A stretch of 64,000 nt of DNA from Leptolinea sp964420995 (GTDB lineage Bacteria; Chloroflexota; Anaerolineae; Anaerolineales; Anaerolineaceae), in assembly GCA_964420995.1 (NCBI GenBank), contig CAYQUX010000001.1:186001-250000 (forward strand). Reading direction: 5' to 3'. Shown piece after piece: positions 27,701 through 35,848 of this stretch. Within the stretch, counting starts at the first letter, position 1. Every line of letters starts with the position of its first letter. The translations under genes were made by a program, and so were the position numbers. Below the pieces are notes generated by a model that was not told where the DNA came from, did no database searches, and worked only from the letters and a program-made list of their open reading frames with translations.

Positions 27701-27764
27701 GCGTCTGGATGATAGCATAGCGCAAATTTTTCTTTGATTCATCCACTTCCGGCATTTTATGCAT
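24738..27764 (-). CDS. Membrane sensor with Cache, PAS, GAF-like and HD-GYP domains
   Basis: The 1008-residue protein has two membrane helices (about 17-39 and 207-228) enclosing a Cache-type extracellular sensor (about 40-200). Several PAS domains fill about 245-620: one with FGCKKEDIIGKPISII, a PAS_3-like unit, and one with WNNATGLMTGMPE. A GAF-like region covers about 645-790. The C-terminal HD-GYP domain has LLHDIGKMGIPDRI and GYPRGLKG with the second HH pair. HD-GYP enzymes hydrolyse cyclic-di-GMP. It converges with ubiE. ATGs at 27764 and 27755 are both possible starts. Confidence 0.92.
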   Translation of the reverse strand: MHKMPEVDESKKNLRYAIIQTLVITAIILVVIVLGSNIWVKTTRDKEIQRIKDSLVQIVDLARNSINDEVNGLREGTLSSAEAEIMVAQKLRHLIYTDIYGENYIFMVNYKGAILVQPYQPWLENTDQWNMQDANGKFLIREILKIKDTPEGKGFVTYFYKPPNLSIEEEKLSYIIDVPELECVIGTGIYMRLYYESETGIITRTTIITCLFAFLVLLITLIPLHRIRITGLRLEQEIIKRGEMQLHLQESELNLRSVFNTISDALFVHTETGEILEINDRVEEMFGCKKEDIIGKPISIISNPGDYHQDRMLSLWKRIMTGESFVKELRALKLDKNEPFFVEAAMQKGIWFGREVIIAVVRDIQKRKFIERELLRNQILSEQAESIGNYGNFSIDFESLEFFWSKGVYQIFQRDEGLPPPGFDEYHRYIHPDDFARVLQTEKQPRVENRVTKTEYRIILNNNEIRYLLQLSTWLSTEDHPFLVGSIRDITEQRNSMVELSEREEKFRTTVQQMKDGLLILDEQGKVIEWNNATGLMTGMPESQSIGIPIWELLPKIGVENYQSLSMEELEAEIDSMRKTGESKFFHDPQELSIQALDGKHRILLQTIFPIRTNDKFRVGVLSHDITEQKASLERINHELEKLESLRSIDASILERSTPEDTLQLICSIAVNRLQVDGAIILTHLSKSDTAYASYSKIDTTETPLVADLLETQISALKKGNITKFSHDDLLRLNLIKQIDPVTGAELDQAILPLTVNKKISGYMQVISRNPIPEDKEWNDYFITLAGQTSLAVENVTLIANEENAYNELNRAYEATIAGWSKALELRDEETQGHSDRVMHLTCRLAQKIGFPQDRMTSLRRGVLLHDIGKMGIPDRILLKPGPLTPEEWKIMKQHPVMAYDLLSMIPYLHESLDVPYCHHERWDGSGYPRGLKGKDIPLSARIFSLVDVWDALISDRPYRAGWEPDKIRAYIRENSGKLFDPELVEIFLSVVENFPDYDMNEDNGNWV

Positions 27765-27936
27765 TGAAAATAATCAGTCCATTCTGATATTGCATAGTGA
27801 CATCCCTTAATGCAAGAAACGGACGAGCCTTCATTATGATAAAAATCGCCAAAGAAAATAATAGGTCCCGTTCCAATACGCCTAAATATTAAACGAATCG
27901 ACGATACGCTACCATAAAATCTCTCTAAAAACAGTA

Positions 27937-27980
27937 ATAAAAAAGACGTCCCATGCCCCGTAAACGGGGATGAGACGTCT
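27937..27980 (-). terminator. Terminator after rarD
   Basis: An inverted repeat (27943-27960 with 27965-27980, stem AGACGTC plus CCCCG with small bulges, loop TTTA) is followed on the minus strand by TTTTTTATT. It lies 30 bases after the rarD stop. Confidence 0.85.
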
Positions 27981-28010
27981 CTTAATAGTGATATTCTTCG
28001 AGGTGGTAAA

Positions 28011-28916
28011 TTAATCGGGTTCCAAAATTTCCAAATGCGCGCTGCCATTAATTTTGTTTCGCTGCTGAATAATCATTTCACCAGAGAAGATAATTAAGGC
28101 GAGCCAGATCAAGACAAAACCAATCAAACGGTGGAAGTCGAACGGTTCTTTGAAGAGCAGTGTTCCCAAAAGGAATTGAATGGTGGGAGTGATGTACTGC
28201 AAGATACCGATGGTTGACAGGTTGATACGCCGTGTGCCTGCCGAAAAAAGCAACAGGGGTACAGCCGTTACCACTCCACTGATTGCCAGTAACAGAGCGA
28301 TTCCCCAGCCGGTATGACCAATGGAACCAACACCGCTCGCTTCCTGAATGCCAAGATAAGCCAGAGCAGGAAGAAAGATCATCCCGGTCTCAAGGGTTAA
28401 GCCGGGTAAAGAATCAAGAGGTGATAGTTTCTTGATAAGTCCGTAAAGCCCAAATGAAAAAGCCAGAATAAGTGAGATCCACGGAATGGCGCCAAATGTA
28501 ACTGTCAGATAGATCACGCCAATGGCCGCCAGACCGACCGAAATCCATTGCCCAGTCCGCAATCGCTCTTTCAGGAAGATCACACCCAGTAAGACACTGA
28601 CCATCGGATTGATGAAATAACCCAGGCTCGATTCAATAACATGCCCGGAATTCACGGCATATACATAGGTTCCCCAGTTGACAGCCAGTATGGCACCAGC
28701 AATGAAATAGCTGACCAGTATGCGCCGGTTGAGTGAAGCTTTCAATCGTGTGAATTGCTTAAATGCGATGATGAGAATTATAAGGAAGATGAAAGACCAA
28801 AAGAAACGATGTGCCAGAATTTGAAGCGGCGGCACGATACTGATCAATTTAAAATAAATCGGGAAAAATCCCCATAATAAATAAGCACTGAACGCGTAAA
28901 AAACACCCTTATTCAT
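28011..28916 (-). CDS. rarD: RarD-type EamA-family transporter
   Basis: This membrane protein has about ten hydrophobic segments and the RarD opening GVFYAFSAYLLWGFFPIYFK, followed by AHRFFWSFIF. RarD proteins are drug/metabolite-superfamily permeases first linked to chloramphenicol sensitivity; the natural substrate is not settled. I chose ATG 28916 (301 aa) because AGG stands seven bases upstream. ATG 28931 is in frame but its AGGAA touches the codon. The gene is monocistronic with a strong terminator. Confidence 0.88.
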   Translation of the reverse strand: MNKGVFYAFSAYLLWGFFPIYFKLISIVPPLQILAHRFFWSFIFLIILIIAFKQFTRLKASLNRRILVSYFIAGAILAVNWGTYVYAVNSGHVIESSLGYFINPMVSVLLGVIFLKERLRTGQWISVGLAAIGVIYLTVTFGAIPWISLILAFSFGLYGLIKKLSPLDSLPGLTLETGMIFLPALAYLGIQEASGVGSIGHTGWGIALLLAISGVVTAVPLLLFSAGTRRINLSTIGILQYITPTIQFLLGTLLFKEPFDFHRLIGFVLIWLALIIFSGEMIIQQRNKINGSAHLEILEPD

Positions 28917-29140
28917 AGAAAACCTATCCATTTCCTGGCGAAAATACAGGTGAAAACCTGTTGGCTATTTGGGATTGACAGCCAATTGTAACATCCCGTA
29001 TTCACTCTATCGCTTACCCAGGTAAAGTAGCGGTGGAATAAGGGGACAAGTCGTTCTATAATCAATTTACATATTGGCATTGCAATCTACCTTTTACTAC
29101 CCACGTTTTTCGACTCAAATAACCTGGGAGGAAAGTAGCG

Positions 29141-30058
29141 ATGAAAAATAAAAAAGATAACGCCAGTCAGTCGGAAAAGGCGCACGATTCAACACAAAGA
29201 GGGAAGAAGAAATCGGCAGCCGAAAAAACGAGAGAGATTAAAGAGAATTTTTCCGAAAAGCCCGACGAAAAGAAAACAATCAGGGAATTGACCAACAAAG
29301 AATATGAGAAAGAACTGGCCCGGTTACAAATTGAACTGGTTAAATTGCAGGAATGGGTCAAATTTAAAGGGCTTAAAGTTGTGGTGCTGTTTGAAGGCCG
29401 CGACGCTGCTGGCAAGGGCGGGACGATCAAGCGCATCACCGAATGCCTCAATCCGCGCATCTGCCGGGTGGTTGCCCTGGGTGTGCCCACGGAGAAGGAA
29501 AAGACACAGTGGTATTTCCAACGCTATGTGCCCCACCTGCCCGCCGCCGGTGAGATTGTGCTATTCGACCGCTCCTGGTATAACCGCGCCGGTGTGGAAC
29601 ATGTGATGGGTTTCTGCAACGAAACCGAGTACCAGGAATTCCTGCATTCCTGCCCGGAATTTGAGCGTCTTTTGATCCGCTCAGGGATCATCCTCATCAA
29701 ATACTGGTTTTCAGTCAGTGATGAAGAACAGGAACACCGCTTCCTCGATCGCATCAAAGATCCCACCAAGCGGTGGAAGATCAGCCCGATGGACCTGGAG
29801 AGCCGCACTCGTTGGGTGGAATATTCGCGCGCCAAAGACCAGATGTTCCTTTATACTCACCTGCCCGAAAGTCCCTGGTGGGTGGTCAACTCTGATAACA
29901 AAGAACGCGCCCGGCTGAATTGTATTCACCACCTGTTAAGCATGATTAAATACGAAGACCTGACTCCACCGCCATTAGAGCTGCCTCCGCGGCAAAAGGA
30001 CACCGGCTACGTGCGTCCGCCCATAAATTCACAGATGTTCGTACCGGAAGTCTACTAG
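29141..30058 (+). CDS. ppk2: Polyphosphate kinase 2 family protein
   Basis: The 305-residue protein has a lysine-rich N-terminal tail (1-60) and then a PPK2 core: Walker A GRDAAGKGG from about residue 86, VALGVPTEKE, and the lid/Walker B region DRSWYNRAGVEHVMGF. PPK2 enzymes move phosphate between polyphosphate and nucleoside mono- or diphosphates. The single-domain form with WYNRAGVE resembles class I enzymes acting on GDP/ADP, but I cannot fix the class. GGGAGGAAAG precedes the ATG. A repeat array begins right after the stop. Confidence 0.93.
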   Translation: MKNKKDNASQSEKAHDSTQRGKKKSAAEKTREIKENFSEKPDEKKTIRELTNKEYEKELARLQIELVKLQEWVKFKGLKVVVLFEGRDAAGKGGTIKRITECLNPRICRVVALGVPTEKEKTQWYFQRYVPHLPAAGEIVLFDRSWYNRAGVEHVMGFCNETEYQEFLHSCPEFERLLIRSGIILIKYWFSVSDEEQEHRFLDRIKDPTKRWKISPMDLESRTRWVEYSRAKDQMFLYTHLPESPWWVVNSDNKERARLNCIHHLLSMIKYEDLTPPPLELPPRQKDTGYVRPPINSQMFVPEVY

Positions 30059-30650
30059 GGCAACCCTGAATCCTTCCTACACCCTCCTTCACAAAGGAGG
30101 GCAAAACGCTTGCTATTGCACCCCTTGACCAGTGCCTTCCTGGTCAGATTCTTTTTTTGCACCCCATGACCAGGGCTTTCCCAATCAGAATCTTTTTTTT
30201 GCCCCCCTTGACCGGCGCTTTCCCGGTCAGAAGGGGGGAAAGGGGGGATTCAATCCCGGCCTGGTTCGTTTCCCGGCAGACCAGAATCCTCCCTGCACCC
30301 TCCTTCACAAAGGAGGGCAAAACGCTTGCTATTGCACCCCTTGACCAGTGNNNNNNNNNNNNNNNNNNNNNNNNNNNNNNNNNNNNNNNNNNNNNNNNNN
30401 NNNNNNNNNNNNNNNNNNNNNNNNNNNNNNNNNNNNNNNNNNNNNNNNNNGGGGGGATTCAATCCCGGCCTGGTTCGTTTCCCGGCAGACCAGAATCCTC
30501 CCTGCGCCCTCCTTCACAAAGGAGGGCAAAACGCTTGCCATTGCACCCCATGACCAGTGTTTTCCCAGTCAAAACCTTTTTTTACCCCCCTTGACCGGCG
30601 CTTTTCCGGTCAGAAGGGGGGAAGGGGGGATTCAATCCCGGCAAATACAC
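30059..30650. repeat. Nested tandem repeat array, interrupted by assembly gap
   Basis: A unit of roughly 210 bases recurs: its CCCTCCTT..AAGGAGGG palindrome appears near 30082, 30298 and 30507. Inside each unit are sub-units of about 41 bases, each a GACC..GGTC-type hairpin, often followed by seven or eight T (30117-30157, 30158-30199, 30200-30240). A G-rich block then leads into GGGGGGATTCAATCCCGGC. Only copies beside the gap are seen, so copy number is unknown. The last copy runs into the VanZ gene. Confidence 0.85.
30351..30450. other. Assembly gap (100 N)
   Basis: One hundred N of probably arbitrary length interrupt the repeat array. Open frames crossing it are not meaningful. Confidence 0.99.
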
Positions 30651-31023
30651 ATCTTTGAACCATAATACATCGCCTGAGCGCGCAGACTGCCACCAGGCTG
30701 CCGGTCATGTCAATCAATACATCCATTACCGCTGGGTGTCGTCCGGGCACAAATGTCTGGTGAATCTCGTCACTAATGGAATACAGGAGCGAGAAGGTCA
30801 GCACAAGCAATAGCGACTTCCGATCCAAATTGCCCATACCACGGGTGAATGCCAGAGCCAGCAGGAAGTAACCCACCATATGCCCGCCCTTCTTGGCCAC
30901 GAAATCCAACCAGCCAAAGGTGGGTAGATCATAATCTGGCGTGGCACTGATCAGGAATATTAAGGTAATAAGCAGAATGGCGGGAAACCAGCGTAGCAAT
31001 AGCGATCTTGAACGGTCAAGCAT
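30610..31023 (-). CDS. VanZ-family membrane protein
   Basis: The 137-residue protein has about four hydrophobic segments and the VanZ pattern: KKGGHMVGYFLLALAF (H near 48) and SDEIHQTFVPGRHPAVMDVLID with the conserved DE..H..PGR. VanZ members confer low-level teicoplanin resistance in enterococci; general roles are unclear. The last residues (about AGIESPLPPF) are encoded by the repeat array, so the native C-terminus may have been replaced. It starts eight bases after the MFS stop. Confidence 0.85.
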   Translation of the reverse strand: MLDRSRSLLLRWFPAILLITLIFLISATPDYDLPTFGWLDFVAKKGGHMVGYFLLALAFTRGMGNLDRKSLLLVLTFSLLYSISDEIHQTFVPGRHPAVMDVLIDMTGSLVAVCALRRCIMVQRCVFAGIESPLPPF

Positions 31024-31031
31024 GGGAATTC

Positions 31032-32327
31032 TTATTCTTCCAGGAAAGCTTTAGCCGGACCAGACGGCGTGAGCTGACTGCGCATGTCCTCTTCCATGTT
31101 GATCAGATCACGGGAGAAGAATGCAGCCAGACAGATCAATGTTGATAAGACCCCGCACAAAACGAATGCTTTCTGGACTCCAACCCATTCAGCCAGCGGG
31201 CCGGTGAATGCCAGTCCAATCGGTCCGGCCAGTCCGGTGAGTACATTGAGCAGGGAAAAAATCCGGCCCTGTATTTCGTTCGGGATGACGCTTTGCAGAA
31301 GGGCCATCATGGGCGCGTTCCCCATGGAGTACGTAGCGCCGCTGATGAACCACCAGGCGACTGCCAACCAGAACATATTGGATGGCGCCAATCCAGTTAG
31401 CGCAATGGTGCCGCAGGAAAGACTGTAGCCAGCCAGTGTGGCGATTGTTTTCTTTTTCGACAGCGGGCGTACGGTGACGAGCAGACCACCCAGGATCATT
31501 CCCACACCCGACAAACCTTCCATCACCGCCACATCGTTTACATCACCGGCAAAATATTGAGTGATCAGAAGCGGAGATAGTGAAAAACAGGGCAATAAAG
31601 CCATAACTACCAGGGCGGTCACTGCAGAAAGTGCAACCAGTCCGCGCCGGTGCAAAATATACACCGCACCCTGTCGGATATCCGAAACGATTGAGCCTAC
31701 GGACACCACATCGACACGCCTCGGTTGAGGAATATGGATGAAGAATAGCGGAGTGATCCCCAGCAAGGCTGTGAACACATCGATCATCAATGCATTCTGA
31801 ATGGGGAATACGGCCAGTGCCAGCGCGCCCAATGGGGCAGCGGCAATGGTCATGATTCCTTCCAGCGCCTGGTTCATCCCGGCAACACGTTCCAGCCAGT
31901 GTTTGGGTACCAGGTTCGGAACACTTGAAGTGGCGGCGGGACGCTGAAAGGCTTGCATGGTTGAGCGAATGAAAGTCAGCACATACACATGCCATACCTC
32001 GATTGTCCCCGCTGTGTAAAGACTGACAATTACCAGGATGCAGACTGCCGTCACCGCGTCTGAAACGATCATGATCAGACGGCGGCTAAACCGGTCAGCG
32101 ACTGCCCCGCCCAGCGGACTGAACAGGGCAGCCGGCAGCAAGGCGGCGATGCTGAAAGTGGCGAGGTCGCTGGCCGAACCGGTTGTCTTTGTTATCCACC
32201 AGATTAAAACGAACTGGGTGAGCGCGCTGCCAACCAGTGAGATCGCCTGACCAAACCAGAAGACAAAAAACCGTTGCTTCCAGTTCGGGTGAAAATCAAA
32301 ATGGGAAGAGGATGAGGTTGTTGTCAT
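31032..32327 (-). CDS. MFS exporter (MFS_3/enterobactin-exporter-like)
   Basis: The 431-residue protein has about twelve hydrophobic segments, with the MFS loop motif GGAVADRFSRRLIMIVSD after segment 2 and a Gly-rich FTGPLAEWVG near the end. It fits the MFS_3 group of efflux proteins; the substrate is unknown. The upstream sequence has only a weak ribosome site. VanZ follows closely and is likely co-transcribed. Confidence 0.88.
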   Translation of the reverse strand: MTTTSSSSHFDFHPNWKQRFFVFWFGQAISLVGSALTQFVLIWWITKTTGSASDLATFSIAALLPAALFSPLGGAVADRFSRRLIMIVSDAVTAVCILVIVSLYTAGTIEVWHVYVLTFIRSTMQAFQRPAATSSVPNLVPKHWLERVAGMNQALEGIMTIAAAPLGALALAVFPIQNALMIDVFTALLGITPLFFIHIPQPRRVDVVSVGSIVSDIRQGAVYILHRRGLVALSAVTALVVMALLPCFSLSPLLITQYFAGDVNDVAVMEGLSGVGMILGGLLVTVRPLSKKKTIATLAGYSLSCGTIALTGLAPSNMFWLAVAWWFISGATYSMGNAPMMALLQSVIPNEIQGRIFSLLNVLTGLAGPIGLAFTGPLAEWVGVQKAFVLCGVLSTLICLAAFFSRDLINMEEDMRSQLTPSGPAKAFLEE

Positions 32328-32515
32328 TTGACAGCTAATTTAATGCCATTAATAAAGCAATTAAAATAATAAATACAAAATACACAGAAGGATTTTATCA
32401 TCTCGAACTTGATGATTGATACCAAGATTTCACCCCGGTAGAGCATCCGCATTTTGAAGGGTGAAAAAAGCGCCAGTTCCAAAAGTGACGAAAACACAAA
32501 AGTCTATAATATTCA

Positions 32516-32543
32516 TTGACTGTGATAATTACATCCATAAAAT
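32516..32543 (+). promoter_or_regulatory. Probable promoter of the P-type ATPase gene
   Basis: TTGACT (32516-32521) and TAAAAT (32538-32543) are 16 bases apart, about 38 bases before the start codon. Confidence 0.55.
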
Positions 32544-32580
32544 TACCAGTGTTGCGAATTGAAAGGTGTATGGAAAAAGG

Positions 32581-35298
32581 ATGATGGACTGGCATTTACT
32601 TTCAAAAGAAGAAGCCCTCGAAAAAATAAAATCAAACGGAATAACAGGACTAAGCAGCAGCGAAGCGGCTGACCGTTTGGCAAGTTATGGCCCGAATGAA
32701 CTGATGGAACGCGGAGGACGAACCCCTTTACAGATACTCTGGGAACAAATCACGGCTGTTATGGTTTTGATCCTGGTCTCAGCGGCGGTTGTCGCCGCCA
32801 TATTGGGTGACACCAAGAACGCGGTTGCCATTTTGGCAATCATCATCTTATATGCTTCGCTGGGTTTCATTCAGGAGTATCGTGCTGAGAAAGCCATCGC
32901 TTCTCTTAAACGCCTGGCTGTTCCCAATGTTCGTGTACTTCGTGACGGTAAGCTAATGGAAACATCTGCCCGCCTACTGGTGCCGGGTGATATTTTAAAA
33001 ATTGAAACCGGGAATGTGATCCCTGCTGATGCCCGTATACTCGAGTCAATCAATTTACGGGTGCAGGAATCTGCATTAACCGGAGAATCTGAAGCTGTCG
33101 AGAAACGGGTCGATGCGGTTTCCGGTGCAGATCTGGCTCTAGGAGATCGGCGTAATATGGCCTACATGGGTACAGTAGTAACCCAGGGACGCGGATCGGC
33201 TCTCGTGGTTGCCAGTGGTATGAAGACAGAATTGGGCAAAATCGCGGATCTGCTTCAAAAGAAAGGCCATGAACAAACTTTACTTCAGCGCCGATTGGAC
33301 AGGCTGGGCAAGGTTCTGGCAATTGTGGGGCTGGTGATTGCCAGTTTCGTGTTTGCCCTGGGTTTGTGGCAAGGTGATGATATCAAGCATATGTTGCTGA
33401 CTGCCGTTTCTGTGGCGGTGGCCATTGTCCCCGAAGGATTGCCGGCTGTTGTAACAATCACATTGGCGTTGGGGGCGCAGCGTATGCTGCGGCGCAATGC
33501 ATTAATCCGTACTTTGCCGGCGGTAGAAACGCTTGGCTCTGTAACTGTGATCTGTTCGGATAAAACCGGTACTCTTACAGAAAACAGGATGACGGTTATG
33601 GTACTGGATGTGGTTGACCACGTGCTCGACCTGACAGAGGTAGCTAAAGGCAACACCATTCTCACCGAACGCGCCTCCGGGAAACCAATAACAACCCCTT
33701 TATCACTTCTTGTTGCTGGCGGTGCGTTATGCAACGACGCCCAATTGATCAGTGATAGTGGCGACCATTATCATACAGTTGGCGACCCGACAGAAGGCGC
33801 GATGGTTGCCGCCGCAGCCCGGCTTGGATACTGGAAAGGTGATCTTGACATCGCATTTCCACGGGTAGCGGAACTTCCTTTTGATTCTGACCGCAAACGT
33901 ATGACCACCTTTCATACGATCACCGGACAGGTAAAAGAGATCCTTAATGAAGAGACCTGGGATGAAGGACACGTGATCGCTTTCACCAAAGGGAGCGTGG
34001 ATGGCTTGCTGGAATGCTCGACGCATGTTTGGATGAATGGTCAAATTGTGGGAATGGATGGCAACTGGCGGCAGCGAATAGAAACAGCCAATAACCGTCT
34101 GGCAAATAAAGGCATGCGCGTTTTAGGTGTGGCTTTCCGTGAGTTTGAAAAACAACCCGTGAATATTTCACTGGAAGACGAAACCGGGCTGGTTTTTGTA
34201 GGACTGTTTGGTATGATCGATCCTCCCCGCCCCGAGGTACGTCAGGCCGTTGAAATGACCCGGAACGCCGGCATCCGCACTGTAATGATTACCGGGGACC
34301 ATCCGATCACGGCGGCTGAGATCGCCCGCCAGTTGGGCATTTTGGATGACGGAAAAGTACTCATCGGCTCCGATGTGGAAAAGATGAGCATGGAAGAATT
34401 GAAAGCCGCGGCAGAATCGGTTCGCGTATATGCGCGCGTTTCGCCCGAACATAAGTTAAAAATCGTGCAAGCCTTACAGGAAAACGGTCATATCGTTTCG
34501 ATGACCGGTGACGGTGTTAACGACGCCCCGGCACTTCGTAAGGCAGACATCGGTGTTGCCATGGGGATAACCGGAACAGATGTTTCCAAAGAAGCCGCCG
34601 ACCTGGTGCTGCTGGATGATAATTTTTCCACGATCGTTGCAGCGGTACAAGAAGGCCGCACGATCTATGACAACATTCGTAAATTTGTACGCTTCTCAGT
34701 GGCGGGAAACTTTGGCAAAGTAATGGTGATGGTTCTCGCGCCATTCCTTGGAAAACCCATCCCGCTGCTACCCATGCAGCTCCTGTGGCTGAATCTGCTC
34801 ACCGACGGTCTGTTGGGGCTGGGTCTGGGGGTTGAATCACCTGAAGCAGGCACCATGAACCGCCAACCCTACTCGCCCAGAGAAGGTGTGTTCAGCCGCG
34901 GTGCAGCCCGTCAAACGATCTGGACTGGCTTATTGATCGGCGGGTTGGCATTGGGAATTGGTGCGTGGTATTACTTTGGCGGACGAGAGAACTGGCAAAC
35001 CATGGTTTTCACATCTCTGGCCTTTGCCCAGATCGGACAGGCGTTGGCGGGACGTTCAAGCCAGGATTCCCTGTTCCGCACCGGTCTTCGATCCAATCCT
35101 TTAATGCTCGGTATGGCAGTGCTGGTTTCCCTGTTGCAACTCTCCGTGGTGTATCTACCCCCGTTACAGGATTTCTTTTCCACACAACCACTGTTATTCT
35201 TTGACCTGCTTATTGCAATAAGTTGTGGGCTGATCTTACTTTTTGCTATAGAAATGGAAAAATTCCTTTCCAAACCAAAGGTTACCAAGTTACGCTAA
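32581..35298 (+). CDS. Cation-transporting P-type ATPase (P2A, PacL/SERCA-like)
   Basis: From ATG 32581 the protein has 905 residues: an N-terminal cation-ATPase domain, the actuator with LTGES, the phosphorylation motif DKTGTLT with Asp327, the KGS nucleotide-binding segment, TGDGVNDAPAL, and a C-terminal bundle of membrane helices. VAIVPEGLPAVVT in helix 4 is the P2A ion-site motif, as in calcium pumps. Calcium or manganese is the likely ion. GTG 32566 is an earlier in-frame start without a proper ribosome site; ATG 32584 is also possible. The gene stands alone. Confidence 0.93.
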   Translation: MMDWHLLSKEEALEKIKSNGITGLSSSEAADRLASYGPNELMERGGRTPLQILWEQITAVMVLILVSAAVVAAILGDTKNAVAILAIIILYASLGFIQEYRAEKAIASLKRLAVPNVRVLRDGKLMETSARLLVPGDILKIETGNVIPADARILESINLRVQESALTGESEAVEKRVDAVSGADLALGDRRNMAYMGTVVTQGRGSALVVASGMKTELGKIADLLQKKGHEQTLLQRRLDRLGKVLAIVGLVIASFVFALGLWQGDDIKHMLLTAVSVAVAIVPEGLPAVVTITLALGAQRMLRRNALIRTLPAVETLGSVTVICSDKTGTLTENRMTVMVLDVVDHVLDLTEVAKGNTILTERASGKPITTPLSLLVAGGALCNDAQLISDSGDHYHTVGDPTEGAMVAAAARLGYWKGDLDIAFPRVAELPFDSDRKRMTTFHTITGQVKEILNEETWDEGHVIAFTKGSVDGLLECSTHVWMNGQIVGMDGNWRQRIETANNRLANKGMRVLGVAFREFEKQPVNISLEDETGLVFVGLFGMIDPPRPEVRQAVEMTRNAGIRTVMITGDHPITAAEIARQLGILDDGKVLIGSDVEKMSMEELKAAAESVRVYARVSPEHKLKIVQALQENGHIVSMTGDGVNDAPALRKADIGVAMGITGTDVSKEAADLVLLDDNFSTIVAAVQEGRTIYDNIRKFVRFSVAGNFGKVMVMVLAPFLGKPIPLLPMQLLWLNLLTDGLLGLGLGVESPEAGTMNRQPYSPREGVFSRGAARQTIWTGLLIGGLALGIGAWYYFGGRENWQTMVFTSLAFAQIGQALAGRSSQDSLFRTGLRSNPLMLGMAVLVSLLQLSVVYLPPLQDFFSTQPLLFFDLLIAISCGLILLFAIEMEKFLSKPKVTKLR

Positions 35299-35404
35299 AA
35301 GCCATTTCACAAACCTCACCACCTTCATATTTTTTAGATTCCATTTTGCAGAGGTTTTCGAGAAGTTTTAATTTTTTTTCCAAAATTAATTTGGAAATTG
35401 ACAG

Positions 35405-35640
35405 AAAGCCTTTACCAGAATAACGACGAATTAAGTACTGGAATCAAAAGGCCGGTCTTTCAACCGGTCTCTGTGAGCGCGAAGGGGCTCGAATTCTTAA
35501 CCAGTATGCCAACAGAGTCGGTGCTGGAATCAAAAGACCGATCTTGCGACCGGTCTATGTGAGCGCGAAGGGGCTCGAACCTTTTACCAGTATGCCGACG
35601 AAGTAGGTGCTGGTATCAAAAAATCCATCTATTCAGATGG
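35405..35640 (-). repeat. Tandem tRNA-Lys 3'-half plus terminator remnants
   Basis: Downstream of tRNA-Lys (minus strand) the 3' part of a tRNA, with the T-arm TTCGAGC loop and acceptor strand CGCGCTCA, recurs at 35473 and 35559. The spacings are 86 and 93 bases to the next copy and to the real gene. A fourth, decayed flank starts at 35405. Each copy is followed by its own hairpin and TTTTGATTCCAG. The 5' halves are missing, so these are not functional tRNAs. Confidence 0.85.
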
Positions 35641-35644
35641 ATTT
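35617..35644 (-). terminator. Terminator of tRNA-Lys
   Basis: A perfect 10-bp stem (35621-35630 with 35635-35644) with a four-base loop is followed by a T tract on the minus strand, nine bases after tRNA-Lys. Confidence 0.9.
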
Positions 35645-35652
35645 TTTTCGAG

Positions 35653-35724
35653 TGAGCGCGAAGGGGCTCGAACCCTTAACCAATGGCTTAAAAGGCCACT
35701 GCTCTACCATTGAGCTACGCGCCC
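35653..35724 (-). tRNA. tRNA-Lys (anticodon TTT)
   Basis: The cloverleaf is complete: acceptor GGGCGCG/CGCGCTC with one G-U pair, D-arm GCTC/GAGC, anticodon stem GTGGC/GCCAT with loop CTTTTAA (anticodon TTT), and T-arm AAGGG/CCCTT. CCA is not encoded. Partial copies of its 3' half lie downstream. Confidence 0.95.
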
Positions 35725-35739
35725 AACCAACAGGGCACT

Positions 35740-35768
35740 ATTCTATCACGCACTTTTCTGCCCGTCAA
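35740..35768 (-). promoter_or_regulatory. Promoter of tRNA-Lys
   Basis: On the minus strand TTGACG (35763-35768) and TAGAAT (35740-35745) are 17 bases apart, and a TG precedes the -10. The -10 lies 15 bases from the mature tRNA end. Confidence 0.8.
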
Positions 35769-35792
35769 CAAAACCGGGTGACCAGTTTCAAA

Positions 35793-35801
35793 TGATATAA
35801 T
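35793..35801 (+). promoter_or_regulatory. trpS: Extended -10 promoter of trpS
   Basis: TGATATAAT (perfect TATAAT at 35796-35801 with TGn) lies 47 bases before the trpS start. It is divergent from the tRNA-Lys promoter. No -35 match is seen. Confidence 0.55.
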
Positions 35802-35848
35802 TCCAATCGGCCTCTCACGGCCAACTACACATTACAGGAAAACCAGCA

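Noticed and set aside
30059..30650. CRISPR array
   Set aside because: The units are over 200 bases long with nested hairpins, not 20-40-base direct repeats with unique spacers, and no cas gene is near.
30157..30665. Open frames through the repeat array and the N run
   Set aside because: They cross unknown bases and repeat DNA; the same text appears in several frames because of the repeats.
35405..35640. Additional functional tRNA genes
   Set aside because: Only the 3' half (T-arm and acceptor strand) is present; D-arm, anticodon arm and 5' acceptor strand are missing.
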